Assembly (NCBI GenBank): GCA_036015235.1 | Contig: CP107926.1 | Span: 8,551,501 to 8,615,500 of the forward strand | DNA from: Streptomyces sp. NBC_00433 | Lineage (GTDB): Bacteria > Actinomycetota > Actinomycetes > Streptomycetales > Streptomycetaceae | Direction: 5' to 3' | Length of the DNA stretch: 64,000 nt | Part shown: positions 34,552 through 42,628 of the stretch, piece after piece | Layout of the letters: each line of letters starts with the position of its first letter | Numbering within the stretch: position 1 is the first letter of the stretch | Program-made: the position numbers and the translations under genes | Notes under the pieces: generated by a model | The model's database searches: none | The model's input: the letters and a program-made list of their open reading frames with translations, nothing else | Told to the model about the DNA's origin: nothing

Positions 34552-35508
34552 GTGGCTTTCTCGGTGGATCCTGAGGTCATCGTTGTCGGGTGCGGGGTGT
34601 CGGGCCTGACGACCGCACTGGTGCTGTCGGAGGCGGGACGAGCGGTCACCGTGGTATCCGACCGCGAGCCTCGGCGTACGACCTCGGCGGTTGCCGGGGC
34701 CCTGTGGGGGCCGTACGTCTTCGATGACGCCCGGGTCCTGGACTGGAGCCTGGGCAGCCTGCCTGACCTGGCCGAGATCGCCGTCGACCCGCGCTCTGGC
34801 GTGCGTTTCACCCAGGGGATCGAGGCGTCGCGCGAGCCGGCGGAAGCCCCCGCCTGGCTGCGTTCGATGAGCGGATTCGCCACGTGCGGCCCCCCTGAAC
34901 TGCCCCCCGGCTTCGGATGGGGGTGGACGTACCGGGCTCCGGTCTTCGACATGCCGCTCTACCTGGACTACCTGATGGGCCGGCTGGCGGACTCCGGGGC
35001 CACCGTCCATGTGCTCGACAGTCCGTTGCGCCACCTGGACCAGGTGCTGGACACCGCTCCGATAGTGGTCAACTGCGCCGGGCTGGGGGCCAGGGACCTG
35101 GTCGGCGACCAGGAGGTGACGCCCAACTGGGGCCAGTTGGTGATCACGGACAATCCCGGGGTCGAGGGTTTCTTCTCGGACTTTCCGGAAAGCGAGGACC
35201 CCACCTACTGGATCGCACACCCCGACCACGTCGTCCTGGGCGGGATCGTCAGACAGGGCAGAAGCGACCTGCGGCCGGACCCGGAGGCCGCCGAGCGGAT
35301 CGTGGCGCGGTGCGCCGCTGTCCTGCCCGCGCTCGGCCGCGCCCAGGTCAGGGGGATCCGGGTCGGGCTACGACCGGTACGGCCGCGCGTGCGGTTGGAA
35401 AGCGGCAGCCACAACGGCGCTCTAGTGGTGCACAACTACGGCCACGGAGGCTCGGGCGTCACGCTGTCATGGGGTTGTGCGCGGCAGGTCCAGTCCCTGA
35501 TCGGCTGA
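34552..35508 (+). CDS. FAD-dependent D-amino-acid-oxidase-like protein
   Basis: This is a 318-residue flavoprotein of the DAO family. It has the dinucleotide fold VIVVGCGVSGLTTALVLSEAG (cited in part: VVGCGVSGL), the second FAD block IVVNCAGLGARDL, a substrate-Arg region GIRVGLRPVRPRVRLE and the C-terminal YGHGGSGVTLSWGCA. It should oxidise a D-amino acid or glycine-like amine to the imino acid. The GTG start has TAAGCT six bases upstream, suggesting a leaderless transcript. It diverges from the NB-ARC gene and leads a three-gene set. Confidence 0.88.
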   Translation: MAFSVDPEVIVVGCGVSGLTTALVLSEAGRAVTVVSDREPRRTTSAVAGALWGPYVFDDARVLDWSLGSLPDLAEIAVDPRSGVRFTQGIEASREPAEAPAWLRSMSGFATCGPPELPPGFGWGWTYRAPVFDMPLYLDYLMGRLADSGATVHVLDSPLRHLDQVLDTAPIVVNCAGLGARDLVGDQEVTPNWGQLVITDNPGVEGFFSDFPESEDPTYWIAHPDHVVLGGIVRQGRSDLRPDPEAAERIVARCAAVLPALGRAQVRGIRVGLRPVRPRVRLESGSHNGALVVHNYGHGGSGVTLSWGCARQVQSLIG

Positions 35509-35521
35509 CGAGAGGAACGCC

Positions 35522-36451
35522 ATGCCCTTGTCCTTGCCACTGGACGCCGAGCGCTACCACCCGGATCCGCGGGAGCCCGTCGACCGCTGGTTCCAGACGG
35601 CCAGCGCCTCCAACGTCCGCACCACGACGGCTGTTGTCGCCGACCTCGTCAGCCCCCCGTGCAGCGCCCTCGTGGACCCGTTCGCCGGCGGGGGGAGTTC
35701 GGCGATGGCGGCCCGGCTGATGAATCTGCCGTTCTTCGGTATCGAGATCGACCCTGTCCTGGCCTGTGTCGCCTTGGCGAAGAGCCGGGCCACCGTGCGC
35801 CATGCGCGGTTGCTGCGGCACCTGCCGCCCGTCCACGACCTCGACAGCCTGCTCTCGGTGCTGGAGGCACTGCCCGGGTGCGGCACCGCCGACGACGTGG
35901 CCGTCGCGTCCTGCCTGGCGGTCGTGATGGGACTGCGTGCCTCGCGTGGCAGTCCGCTCGGACACGCCGAGGTCACCGGCGATCTCGTGCGCCACCAGCC
36001 CCCCGCCGCGAGCGGCCGGCTGCTGTGCGCGGACGCGACAGCGCCTTCCGGCTGGCTCGATCTGCCGATACCGGAAGAGGGCGCCGTGCTCTACACCTCT
36101 CCGCAGTTCGGGCAGCGGTCCCCGCTGCTCGACGCCCCGCCGCGGCTGGTCACAGCCGCCCGTGGCGCTCTCGCCGCAGCCGGGGCCGACCGCGGGCCGG
36201 CCGCGGCTCAGCCGGACGCGGGCTTCGCCGAGACCACTGTGGCCATGCTGAGCCGGGCGGCCGCGAAGGTGCGTCGGGCGACGGTGGTCATCGAGCACGA
36301 GCCTGACGACGACGGGCGTGACGCGACCGGGGAGGTTCTGGAACACGCCGCTGCGGCCATCCCAGGACGGGTGCACGACGCGCGAGTCATCGTCTGCGGA
36401 CAGTTCACCTGGCGCGGACCGCTGTCCCTCATCGTCTTCGACCTGCGGTGA
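35522..36451 (+). CDS. DNA-methylase-like SAM-dependent protein with altered motif IV
   Basis: This is a 309-residue protein with the SAM-binding motif of N4/N6 DNA methylases (VDPFAGGGSSAMAARL, 51-66, followed by FFGIEIDP, 71-78). The catalytic motif, normally TSPPY/F, reads YTSPQFGQRSP (191-201), with the second Pro changed to Gln. There is no recognisable target-recognition domain. It may be a divergent DNA methylase or one redirected to a small molecule. AGAGGAAC precedes the ATG, 13 bases after the oxidase stop. No restriction gene is nearby. Confidence 0.75.
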   Translation: MPLSLPLDAERYHPDPREPVDRWFQTASASNVRTTTAVVADLVSPPCSALVDPFAGGGSSAMAARLMNLPFFGIEIDPVLACVALAKSRATVRHARLLRHLPPVHDLDSLLSVLEALPGCGTADDVAVASCLAVVMGLRASRGSPLGHAEVTGDLVRHQPPAASGRLLCADATAPSGWLDLPIPEEGAVLYTSPQFGQRSPLLDAPPRLVTAARGALAAAGADRGPAAAQPDAGFAETTVAMLSRAAAKVRRATVVIEHEPDDDGRDATGEVLEHAAAAIPGRVHDARVIVCGQFTWRGPLSLIVFDLR

Positions 36452-36517
36452 GGACGCGATCACATCAACGGCGGGCAGCGATCCGCCGTGCCGGCGCCGC
36501 ACGCCACAGGAGGACAT

Positions 36518-37540
36518 ATGAAGGAAAAGCTCACGGTCCTGGTCACGGGAACCGCCGCAGTGCCGCCGGAAGCTCGTACCCTGATCGCCGACCGCGGGTT
36601 CACACTGCGGGAGGTCACCGGCAACCACCTGGACGCCGACGACCTGCACGCGGCGCTCGACGGAGTCTCCGGTTATCTGATCGGCGGATACGAGGAGCCG
36701 GCGCCCGGACACTTCGAACGGGCGGCGGCACTGCAAGCCGTGGCGTTCGTCGGCACGGACTTCGTAAGCTACGTGCCGGGCTGGCGCAAGGCGTACGAAC
36801 TGGGGATAGCCTTCGCGAACACGCCCGGGGAAAATGCCGCCTCGGTCGCCGAGTTCACCGTCCTGCTCGCGCTCACTTTGGCCCGCCCGTTCACCGACGC
36901 CATCGTGCGCGTCCCGCACGCCGCAGCCGAACCGACAGCCGGGGGCTCCCCTTCCGAGGGCCGTGAACTGGGTGGGCGCACGCTGGGCGTGGTCGGAGCG
37001 GGAAGGATCGGCGCACGAGTCGCCAGGATCGCCCAGGGCCTCGGCATGCGCGTCCTGTACACGTCCCCGCGGCGCAACCAGGCGCTCGAGGCCGCCACGG
37101 GCATCGAGTACACAGGCCTCGACGGTCTCCTCTCCCGGTCCGACGTGGTCAGCCTGCACCGGCCGGGACCCGCTGCCGGTGAACCGCCGCTGCTCGGCAG
37201 GCAGGAGTTGGCAAGGTGCAAGGACGGCGCCCTGCTGGTGAACACGGGCCATCACGATCTCATCGACCCCGTGGCGCTCGCGTGGGCGATCGAGCACAAG
37301 GGCCTCCGCGCCGCAGCCGACGGCCTCGGCCCCGGCGATGCCTGGGCCGCGCTCACCGCGCTCGGTCCGGAAAGCTTCCTGGCCGTCCCCCAGATGGGCT
37401 TCCTCACCCGGGACGCGGGGCTGCGGGCCGGCCTGCGCGCGGCCACCGCGGTGTGCGACGTGCTGTCAGGGATCGGTTCTCCTGACGTCACCAATCCCGA
37501 CTTCCGCGAACGCCGGCAAGCCGTGGAACGCGGCGACTGA
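36518..37540 (+). CDS. D-2-hydroxyacid-dehydrogenase-like protein lacking the catalytic triad
   Basis: This is a 340-residue protein with the phosphoglycerate/lactate dehydrogenase fold: NAD motif LGVVGAGRIGARVAR (156-170) and NTPGENAASVAEFTV (101-115). The family's catalytic Arg in NTARG-type motifs is replaced (VNTGHHDLID, His 245), the Glu position is not acidic (ADGLGPGD), and the catalytic His is Gln (VPQMGFLT, Q292). It therefore probably binds NAD but does not do standard hydride transfer on a 2-hydroxy acid. AGGAGG precedes the ATG. It is the third gene of the set. Confidence 0.8.
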   Translation: MKEKLTVLVTGTAAVPPEARTLIADRGFTLREVTGNHLDADDLHAALDGVSGYLIGGYEEPAPGHFERAAALQAVAFVGTDFVSYVPGWRKAYELGIAFANTPGENAASVAEFTVLLALTLARPFTDAIVRVPHAAAEPTAGGSPSEGRELGGRTLGVVGAGRIGARVARIAQGLGMRVLYTSPRRNQALEAATGIEYTGLDGLLSRSDVVSLHRPGPAAGEPPLLGRQELARCKDGALLVNTGHHDLIDPVALAWAIEHKGLRAAADGLGPGDAWAALTALGPESFLAVPQMGFLTRDAGLRAGLRAATAVCDVLSGIGSPDVTNPDFRERRQAVERGD

Positions 37541-37578
37541 TCCCGGGCGGATCACCGGAACCGGCGGAGCGACCGGAC

Positions 37579-38562
37579 TCAGCAGGGCGCGAACGGCAGG
37601 ACCTGATACGGAGCGCCCGCCCCCGCACCCGTGGAACGCTCCGGCAGGGACATGGCGTACATCCTGTGCAGCCATCTGTCGTGGCCGTCCCAGCGCGGCG
37701 CGAAGGCCGTGCGACCGTGGACGACCCGCGCGTTGTCCAGGACCAGCAGGTCACCGGGACGCAGCCGCACCGTTTCTGTGACCTCGTCCAACGCCCCCGA
37801 CAGGGCCCGCAGGGCCCGGAGCGCCGAAGGGCCGTCAGGCTCCAGAAGGTCGCGATCGTAGGCGAGCCGGGGATCGGCGGGAGGACCGTCGACGACCAGC
37901 ACGCGCGCCTGCGGGCCGGATCCGTCCGGGTGCCGGAAGGCCAGGTCCGTGCCACACGCGAGGCGGTTCTCGCGGAGGAATTCCTGCGCGGCGGCCTCGA
38001 CCAGCGGCAGGGCGGCGTTGGCCGCGGCCACGGTCGTCCCCGCGGCGCCGTCATGATCCGCGCGTGAGCACGCGAGCAGCAGGAAGTCGGGCCGCCACCG
38101 GTGGTAGGCCATCTCCGTGTGCACGGTCAGTGGAGTCGTCGAGCTCTGTGACGACAGCGGACGGGCGCCCGGCGACGGACAGATGTCCTGAAGCAGGCTG
38201 CCCGAGTACAGCTCGCTGTAGGCGGTGGGCAAGCCCATCCTCGCGCATATCGCCAGGAGCCAGCCCTCCATGGCCAGCAGGGGGCGGTCGGCCGGAGCGG
38301 GCGTGCTTCGCGGTGTACCCGGCAGCAGGCCGGGCGTGAAGGGAAGATCCGTCAGGTGAAGGTAACCGCGGCCGTCCCGTCCCGCGCTCAGCGCGTCCAG
38401 ACGCTCCAGAAGCGGGCCCGGCAGCTCGGCGGCCACCATCGCCGCGGCGTGGACGGCCTCCGCGAGGTCGCGACGCGGCATGGTGGGCAGCGTCGCGTGC
38501 AGGTCTTCGAGCCTGCCGCGCCATCTCCGGCACGACATACGCACAGAACGCCCGGTGTCCAT
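37579..38562 (-). CDS. clavaminate-synthase-like Fe(II)/2-oxoglutarate oxygenase
   Basis: This is a 327-residue oxygenase of the TauD/CAS-like group that includes asparagine and arginine beta-hydroxylases. The iron ligands are HTE (H148, E150) in LTVHTEMAYH, with HxE rather than HxD typical of that group, and distal His 282 in VVHGRTAF. Arg 297 or 300 in DRWLHRMY likely binds 2-oxoglutarate. It probably hydroxylates or desaturates a free or carrier-bound amino acid. ATG 38562 with GGGAG upstream is preferred over GTG 38574. It follows the diiron gene by 37 bases and converges on the dehydrogenase-like gene. Confidence 0.83.
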   Translation of the reverse strand: MDTGRSVRMSCRRWRGRLEDLHATLPTMPRRDLAEAVHAAAMVAAELPGPLLERLDALSAGRDGRGYLHLTDLPFTPGLLPGTPRSTPAPADRPLLAMEGWLLAICARMGLPTAYSELYSGSLLQDICPSPGARPLSSQSSTTPLTVHTEMAYHRWRPDFLLLACSRADHDGAAGTTVAAANAALPLVEAAAQEFLRENRLACGTDLAFRHPDGSGPQARVLVVDGPPADPRLAYDRDLLEPDGPSALRALRALSGALDEVTETVRLRPGDLLVLDNARVVHGRTAFAPRWDGHDRWLHRMYAMSLPERSTGAGAGAPYQVLPFAPC

Positions 38563-38599
38563 CCCCGCTCCCACGCCGCCTGTCCGATGTGGGCCGGGA

Positions 38600-39307
38600 T
38601 CAGGCTTTTGCGGCCTGGGCTGTCAGGGAGTCGTAGAAGAGGCAGCGGGCGTCGAGCGCCGCACTGACGCCGTACTCGATGTCCGCTCTGTTCGACTCGT
38701 CTTCGGCACCAATGTCGATCAGTGACTCGAGGAGCTCGGTGTGCCGAGTGTCGGCTTTCATGTTCTCGGCGAAGTACGAGAGGTCGGCCGACGGGAAAGC
38801 AGTACGGACGGCGGCTTCGAGCGGGCGGAATTCGGCAAGCGACAGGTACTCGTTCGCGTAGCAGAAGGCTCCGACACCCCGCCAGACGCTCGATGTCGTC
38901 AGTTCCCGCTGCGTCGTGAGGAACGCGGTCGTTCCCTCGGTCGGGAGGCTGTCGAGCTGGTCCCTGCCGACCCCCATCGATCCGAGCAGGTTGTCGAGCA
39001 GCACGGCGTGGGCCCGGTCGGAATCGCCCTCACCGAACTCCTCCCAGAGATTCTCGGCGAGCACCGTCCTCATCCGGAAGTCATCGGCGTAGGAGATCAG
39101 CAATCCGATGGACCTGGGGAAGGCATAGGACACGTGGCGCTCCTGGAGTCCCCAAGCCACGAGGTGCTCGCGATCGGCCCCGCCGGCGGCCACTCGCGCG
39201 AGGAAGGGATGCTGGAGCACCCGGTGCTTATCTACGAATCGCCGCAGGTTTTCCGACGCTGCGCGCATGAATGCCCTCGCTTCTGCTTGATTGGCGTCAG
39301 TTCGCAT
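38600..39307 (-). CDS. haem-oxygenase-like diiron oxidase (TenA/PqqC/CADD-type fold)
   Basis: This is a 235-residue helical protein of the 'iron-containing redox enzyme' family. Probable metal ligands are spaced as in haem-oxygenase-like diiron enzymes: ENLWEEFGEGDSDRAH (E89/E90 and H100), ANEYLSL (E153) and ADTRHTE (D186, H189, E191). Relatives cleave or fragment amino acids or fatty acids using O2 (for example BesC, UndA). It sits between a hypothetical gene and the CAS-like oxygenase on one strand, with gaps of 24 and 37 bases. The substrate is unknown. Confidence 0.8.
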   Translation of the reverse strand: MRTDANQAEARAFMRAASENLRRFVDKHRVLQHPFLARVAAGGADREHLVAWGLQERHVSYAFPRSIGLLISYADDFRMRTVLAENLWEEFGEGDSDRAHAVLLDNLLGSMGVGRDQLDSLPTEGTTAFLTTQRELTTSSVWRGVGAFCYANEYLSLAEFRPLEAAVRTAFPSADLSYFAENMKADTRHTELLESLIDIGAEDESNRADIEYGVSAALDARCLFYDSLTAQAAKA

Positions 39308-39331
39308 CGCCCCGGTGAGGCAGTCATCAGC

Positions 39332-39787
39332 TCAACCTTGCGTCGACCGGGACCGGCCCTCGACGTCGGGCGGAGGAGGAGGGGAGGCGGTGGTGAAGGA
39401 CAAGCCGGAGAAGTCCCGGCCCAGCAACACCTGCCCGTACTGGTTGCCGCCGCTTATCACGTTGTGGACGTCACCATCACCGGTGCGCACCAGCTTCGCC
39501 TGCTGATGCCACAGCCGCAGCTCGGAGGAGAATTCCGGATCCACTGCGGCACGCACCGCCAACGCGGTGCTCAGTATGTGCGCACGCTCCAGGTCCCCGG
39601 GCGCTTCCTGCAGGCGGACCACTTCCGCCTCTCCGGTGCTGACCGCCGGCGCCTGGGCGGATCCGTCCTGCCCGCGCCTGAACGGTCGACGTACCAGTGT
39701 GGTCAGCCCGACCCATGCCTGGCGCCCCAGCTCACCGCCGGCGCCACCCGCCAGCGCCGCGAGCAATGCCACCGAAACCGGATCCAC
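39332..39787 (-). CDS. hypothetical protein with VxxGRDFSG motif
   Basis: This is a 151-residue protein beginning with a hydrophobic stretch (VDPVSVALLAALAGGAGGEL), then a basic region and a charged helix; the C-terminus holds HNVISGGNQYGQVLLGRDFS followed by GLSF. Similar short tails occur in Streptomyces proteins near STAND ATPases, and the NB-ARC gene at 31988 has a related N-terminal segment (NAWDVVQARDITGGIHFH). GTG 39787 has GAGGACGG upstream. It is probably cotranscribed with the diiron gene. The function is unknown. Confidence 0.65.
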   Translation of the reverse strand: MDPVSVALLAALAGGAGGELGRQAWVGLTTLVRRPFRRGQDGSAQAPAVSTGEAEVVRLQEAPGDLERAHILSTALAVRAAVDPEFSSELRLWHQQAKLVRTGDGDVHNVISGGNQYGQVLLGRDFSGLSFTTASPPPPPDVEGRSRSTQG

Positions 39788-39951
39788 GCGCCCACCGTCC
39801 TCGGTGTCCGATGCGTCACCACGACTGACCACTGTACGGGCCTGGCGAACCCCCGTAGGCGGGAATAGCCGAACTTCCGCGTATTTGCGGGCCCGCGATT
39901 CCGGGGGACCCGGCGGGAGCCGTTGCCGGGGAGGGCCCGGGGGGCCGGGCC

Positions 39952-40222
39952 TCAGGCGTCGTTGCCGACGCCGCGGCCGGGGGCGCTCATGTCGCCCGTC
40001 GCGGGCGTGCCGTCCGCGAGGCCGTAGCGCAGGTGGACCGTGCCGTTCTTGCCGGCTGCCGGCGGTTCGAGGAGGGTGAGGTTCGCGGGCACCGCGCCGG
40101 CCAGGTCCGGGCCGAGCTGGTGGGATCCGGCCCACGACAGGTCGGGTTTGCCGCGGGAGGCCACGTATTTCGGGACGCTGTTGAAGAGCGTGGCGATCCC
40201 GCCGTCCTCCGCGGGTGGTTCC
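39952..40222 (-). pseudogene. RibD/dihydrofolate-reductase-like remnant
   Basis: The minus strand encodes FNSVPKYVASRGKPDLSWAG, typical of the middle of DHFR-family (RibD C-terminal-like) proteins, then jumps after LAGAV to a C-terminal-like NLTLLEPPAAGKNGTVHLRY. The N-terminal third and about 50 central residues are absent. No start codon fits. It is a deletion remnant of an NADPH reductase-like gene. Confidence 0.5.
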
Positions 40223-40224
40223 GC

Positions 40225-40677
40225 TCAGCCCTTCCCCGCGGGGGGATCGGCGTAGGTGCCGTGGAGCATCCCGGTGGCCTGGCCGACCTCGATGAGGTAG
40301 CCGTCCGGGTCGCGGAGGTAGCACCGCACTTCGGCCTTGCGGTCGATGGGCGGGGTCAGGAAGCGGGCGCCTTTTGCGCTCCACTCCTCGTAGCAGGCCT
40401 GGATGTCGGCGACGCGGAGGTTGAGGAAGCTGGTGGCGGTCGAGGGGTCGGTGGGCGGGTGGAGGGTGACGTCGGGCTTGTCGGGGGTGGGGCCGCCGCC
40501 GGGGTTCATGATGATCCACCCGTTGGCGAGCTTGACGATGCAGGGATTCTCGGCGAGTACGACCTCGCCGCCGAGCACGTCGGTGTAGAAGGCCCGCGCG
40601 CGGGCCACGTCGGCCACCGTCAGGAAGTGGGTGAGGACCAGCCCGGTTTCAGGGGCCGGAAGGTCGTCATGGGGCAT
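40225..40677 (-). CDS. VOC (glyoxalase/bleomycin resistance) family protein
   Basis: This is a 150-residue single VOC-fold protein. It shows VADVARARAFYTDVLGGEVV at the start and LRDPDGYLIEVGQA near the end, with metal-type Glu in LIEVGQ. GGAGGAGC precedes the ATG. Members act as dioxygenases, isomerases or drug-binding proteins; the substrate is unknown. It lies downstream of the flavin-enzyme pair with an 89-base gap and may share its transcript. Confidence 0.88.
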   Translation of the reverse strand: MPHDDLPAPETGLVLTHFLTVADVARARAFYTDVLGGEVVLAENPCIVKLANGWIIMNPGGGPTPDKPDVTLHPPTDPSTATSFLNLRVADIQACYEEWSAKGARFLTPPIDRKAEVRCYLRDPDGYLIEVGQATGMLHGTYADPPAGKG

Positions 40678-40766
40678 GGCGCTCCTCCGAACGAGCGGGG
40701 GCGGATGGGTGGGCCGAGCGGGGCGGACGGATGGGCACGGCTCCAGGCCTGCCGGGCGGACCCCGT

Positions 40767-41375
40767 TCAGGGTGTGCCGCCCAGCAGCCGCTGCATGGAG
40801 GCCAGGTCCTCGTCCACCTCCTCGCGTCGCGCCCGCGGGCCGCACGCGCGCAGCAGGCGCGAGAAGTCGTCGGCCGCGTCGATGATGCGCTCTCCCAGGG
40901 AGGATCCCGACTCGTGGCCGAAGTCGCCGGTGGCGGCGTAGACCGCCCGCGGGGAGACGATCGCGTGCAGGTAGGTGAACATCGGGCGCAGCGCGTGTTC
41001 GAGGACCAGCGAGTGCCGCTCGGTCCCGCCGGTGGCGCCGATGAGGACGGGCATGTCCGAGAGCGTGTGCTCCGGCAGGACGTCGAAGAAGGACTTGAAC
41101 AGTCCGCTGAAGGAGGCGTTGAAGGCGGGGGTGACGGCGATGACGCCGTCGGCGCCGGCGACGGCGTCGAAGGCGGACTCCAGTTCCTCCCGGGTGAAGC
41201 CGGTCAGCATCGCGTCCATGACGGGGTGGCCCAGGGGGCGCAGCTCCACGAACGTCGTGTCCGCCTGCTGCCCCTCCTGCCGGAGGTCGCCGGCCACCGC
41301 TGTCGCCAGCCGGTCCGCGAGGAGCCGTGTCGAGGACGGCTCGCGCAGACCGCCCGTGATGATCGTCAGCTTCAT
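40767..41375 (-). CDS. NADPH-dependent FMN reductase, CE1759-like
   Basis: This is a 202-residue flavodoxin-fold reductase. It has LTIITGGLREPSSTRLLADR for the FMN phosphate loop and VIAVTPAFNASFSGLFKSFFD for the flavin-contact region. It should supply reduced FMN to the luciferase-like monooxygenase encoded immediately upstream, with which it shares an ATGA overlap. This matches the CE1758/CE1759 pair described in corynebacteria. Confidence 0.9.
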   Translation of the reverse strand: MKLTIITGGLREPSSTRLLADRLATAVAGDLRQEGQQADTTFVELRPLGHPVMDAMLTGFTREELESAFDAVAGADGVIAVTPAFNASFSGLFKSFFDVLPEHTLSDMPVLIGATGGTERHSLVLEHALRPMFTYLHAIVSPRAVYAATGDFGHESGSSLGERIIDAADDFSRLLRACGPRARREEVDEDLASMQRLLGGTP

Positions 41376-42514
41376 CCGGCTTTCGCACCCTCTTCCCTGT
41401 CGGACTGCGGCTGCTGGTCGGCCCCGCGGGCACGCAGCAGGGATTCGTGGGTCGGCGCCGGCGGGACGTCGGCCGGCCTGCCGACGGCGAATTCCCTGCG
41501 CAGGACCGGGACCACCTCCTCGCCCAGCAGGTCGAGTTGTTCGAGCACCGTCTTGAGGGGGAGGCCGGCGTGGTCGACGAGGAAGAGCTGGCGCTGGTAG
41601 TCGCCGACGTAGTCGCGGAAGCCCAGCGTCTTCTCGATGACCTGGGCCGGCGACCCGACCGTCAGCGGTGTCAGCGACGTGAAGTCCTCCAGCGACGGGC
41701 CGTGTCCGTAGACCGGGGCGTTGTCGAAATACGGGCGGAACTCGCTGACCGCGTCCTGGCTGTTGCGCCGCATGAAGACCTGCCCGCCCAGGCCCACGAT
41801 GGCCTGCTCGGGCCTGCCGTGGCCGTAGTGCTCGAACCGCTTGCGGTACAGCTCGACCATCGACTGCGTGTGGGAGGGGGGCCAGAAGATGTGGTTGGCG
41901 AAGAAGCCGTCCCCGAAGTGGGCCGCCAGCTCCGCCACCTCCGGGGTGCGGATGGCCGCGTGCCAGACGAAGGGCGGGACGTCGTCCAGCGGCCGCGGCA
42001 CGAGCGTGAAGCCCTGGAGGGAGGACCGCAGCTTGCCTTCGTAGTCCACCACCTCCTCGCGCCACAGGCGGCGCAGCAGGCCGTAGTGGGCCACGGTCAG
42101 CGGGACGGCCTGGCGGATGTCCTGCCCGAACCACGGGTAGACGGGGCCGGTGTTGCCGCGGCCGAGCATGATGTCGGTGCGGCCGCCCGACAGGTGCTGC
42201 AGGACGCTGAAGTCCTCGGCGATCTTGACCGGGTCGTTGGTGGTGATCAGCGTGGTCGACGTGGACAGGACCAGGCGTTCGGTCTGCGCGGCGATGTAGC
42301 CGAGCAGCGTGGTCGGCGAGGACGGTACGAAGGGCGGGTTGTGGTGCTCGCCGGTGGCGAAGACGTCGAGGCCGACCTCCTCCGCCTTGCGCGCGATCGC
42401 GACGGTGGCCTGGATGCGCTCCGCCTCTGTGGGGGTCGCCCCCGTCGTCGGGTCGGGTGTGACGTCACCGACGGTGAAGATCCCGAACTGCATTCCCACT
42501 TCGGACGAGTCCAT
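41372..42514 (-). CDS. luciferase-like FMN-dependent monooxygenase, CE1758-like
   Basis: This is a TIM-barrel flavin monooxygenase of up to 380 residues. Family blocks are MQFGIFTVGDVTPDP, DVFATGEHHNPPFVPSSPT and GRTDIMLGRGNTGP. The true start may be the Met of MQFGIF (42493) rather than 42514. It uses FMNH2 and O2 to oxidise an unknown substrate, with the reductase gene coupled downstream. The C-terminal 35 residues are polar and probably disordered. Confidence 0.9.
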   Translation of the reverse strand: MDSSEVGMQFGIFTVGDVTPDPTTGATPTEAERIQATVAIARKAEEVGLDVFATGEHHNPPFVPSSPTTLLGYIAAQTERLVLSTSTTLITTNDPVKIAEDFSVLQHLSGGRTDIMLGRGNTGPVYPWFGQDIRQAVPLTVAHYGLLRRLWREEVVDYEGKLRSSLQGFTLVPRPLDDVPPFVWHAAIRTPEVAELAAHFGDGFFANHIFWPPSHTQSMVELYRKRFEHYGHGRPEQAIVGLGGQVFMRRNSQDAVSEFRPYFDNAPVYGHGPSLEDFTSLTPLTVGSPAQVIEKTLGFRDYVGDYQRQLFLVDHAGLPLKTVLEQLDLLGEEVVPVLRREFAVGRPADVPPAPTHESLLRARGADQQPQSDREEGAKAG

Positions 42515-42628
42515 GAAGAACTCCCTGTGGCTCTGGTGCGGGCTCAGCCAATTTTCTCATCCGCCCGCGCAATGCGCAGAAGGCACTCACCTCACCCGGG
42601 CCCTCACAGGAGGTGACCGGGGACACGC

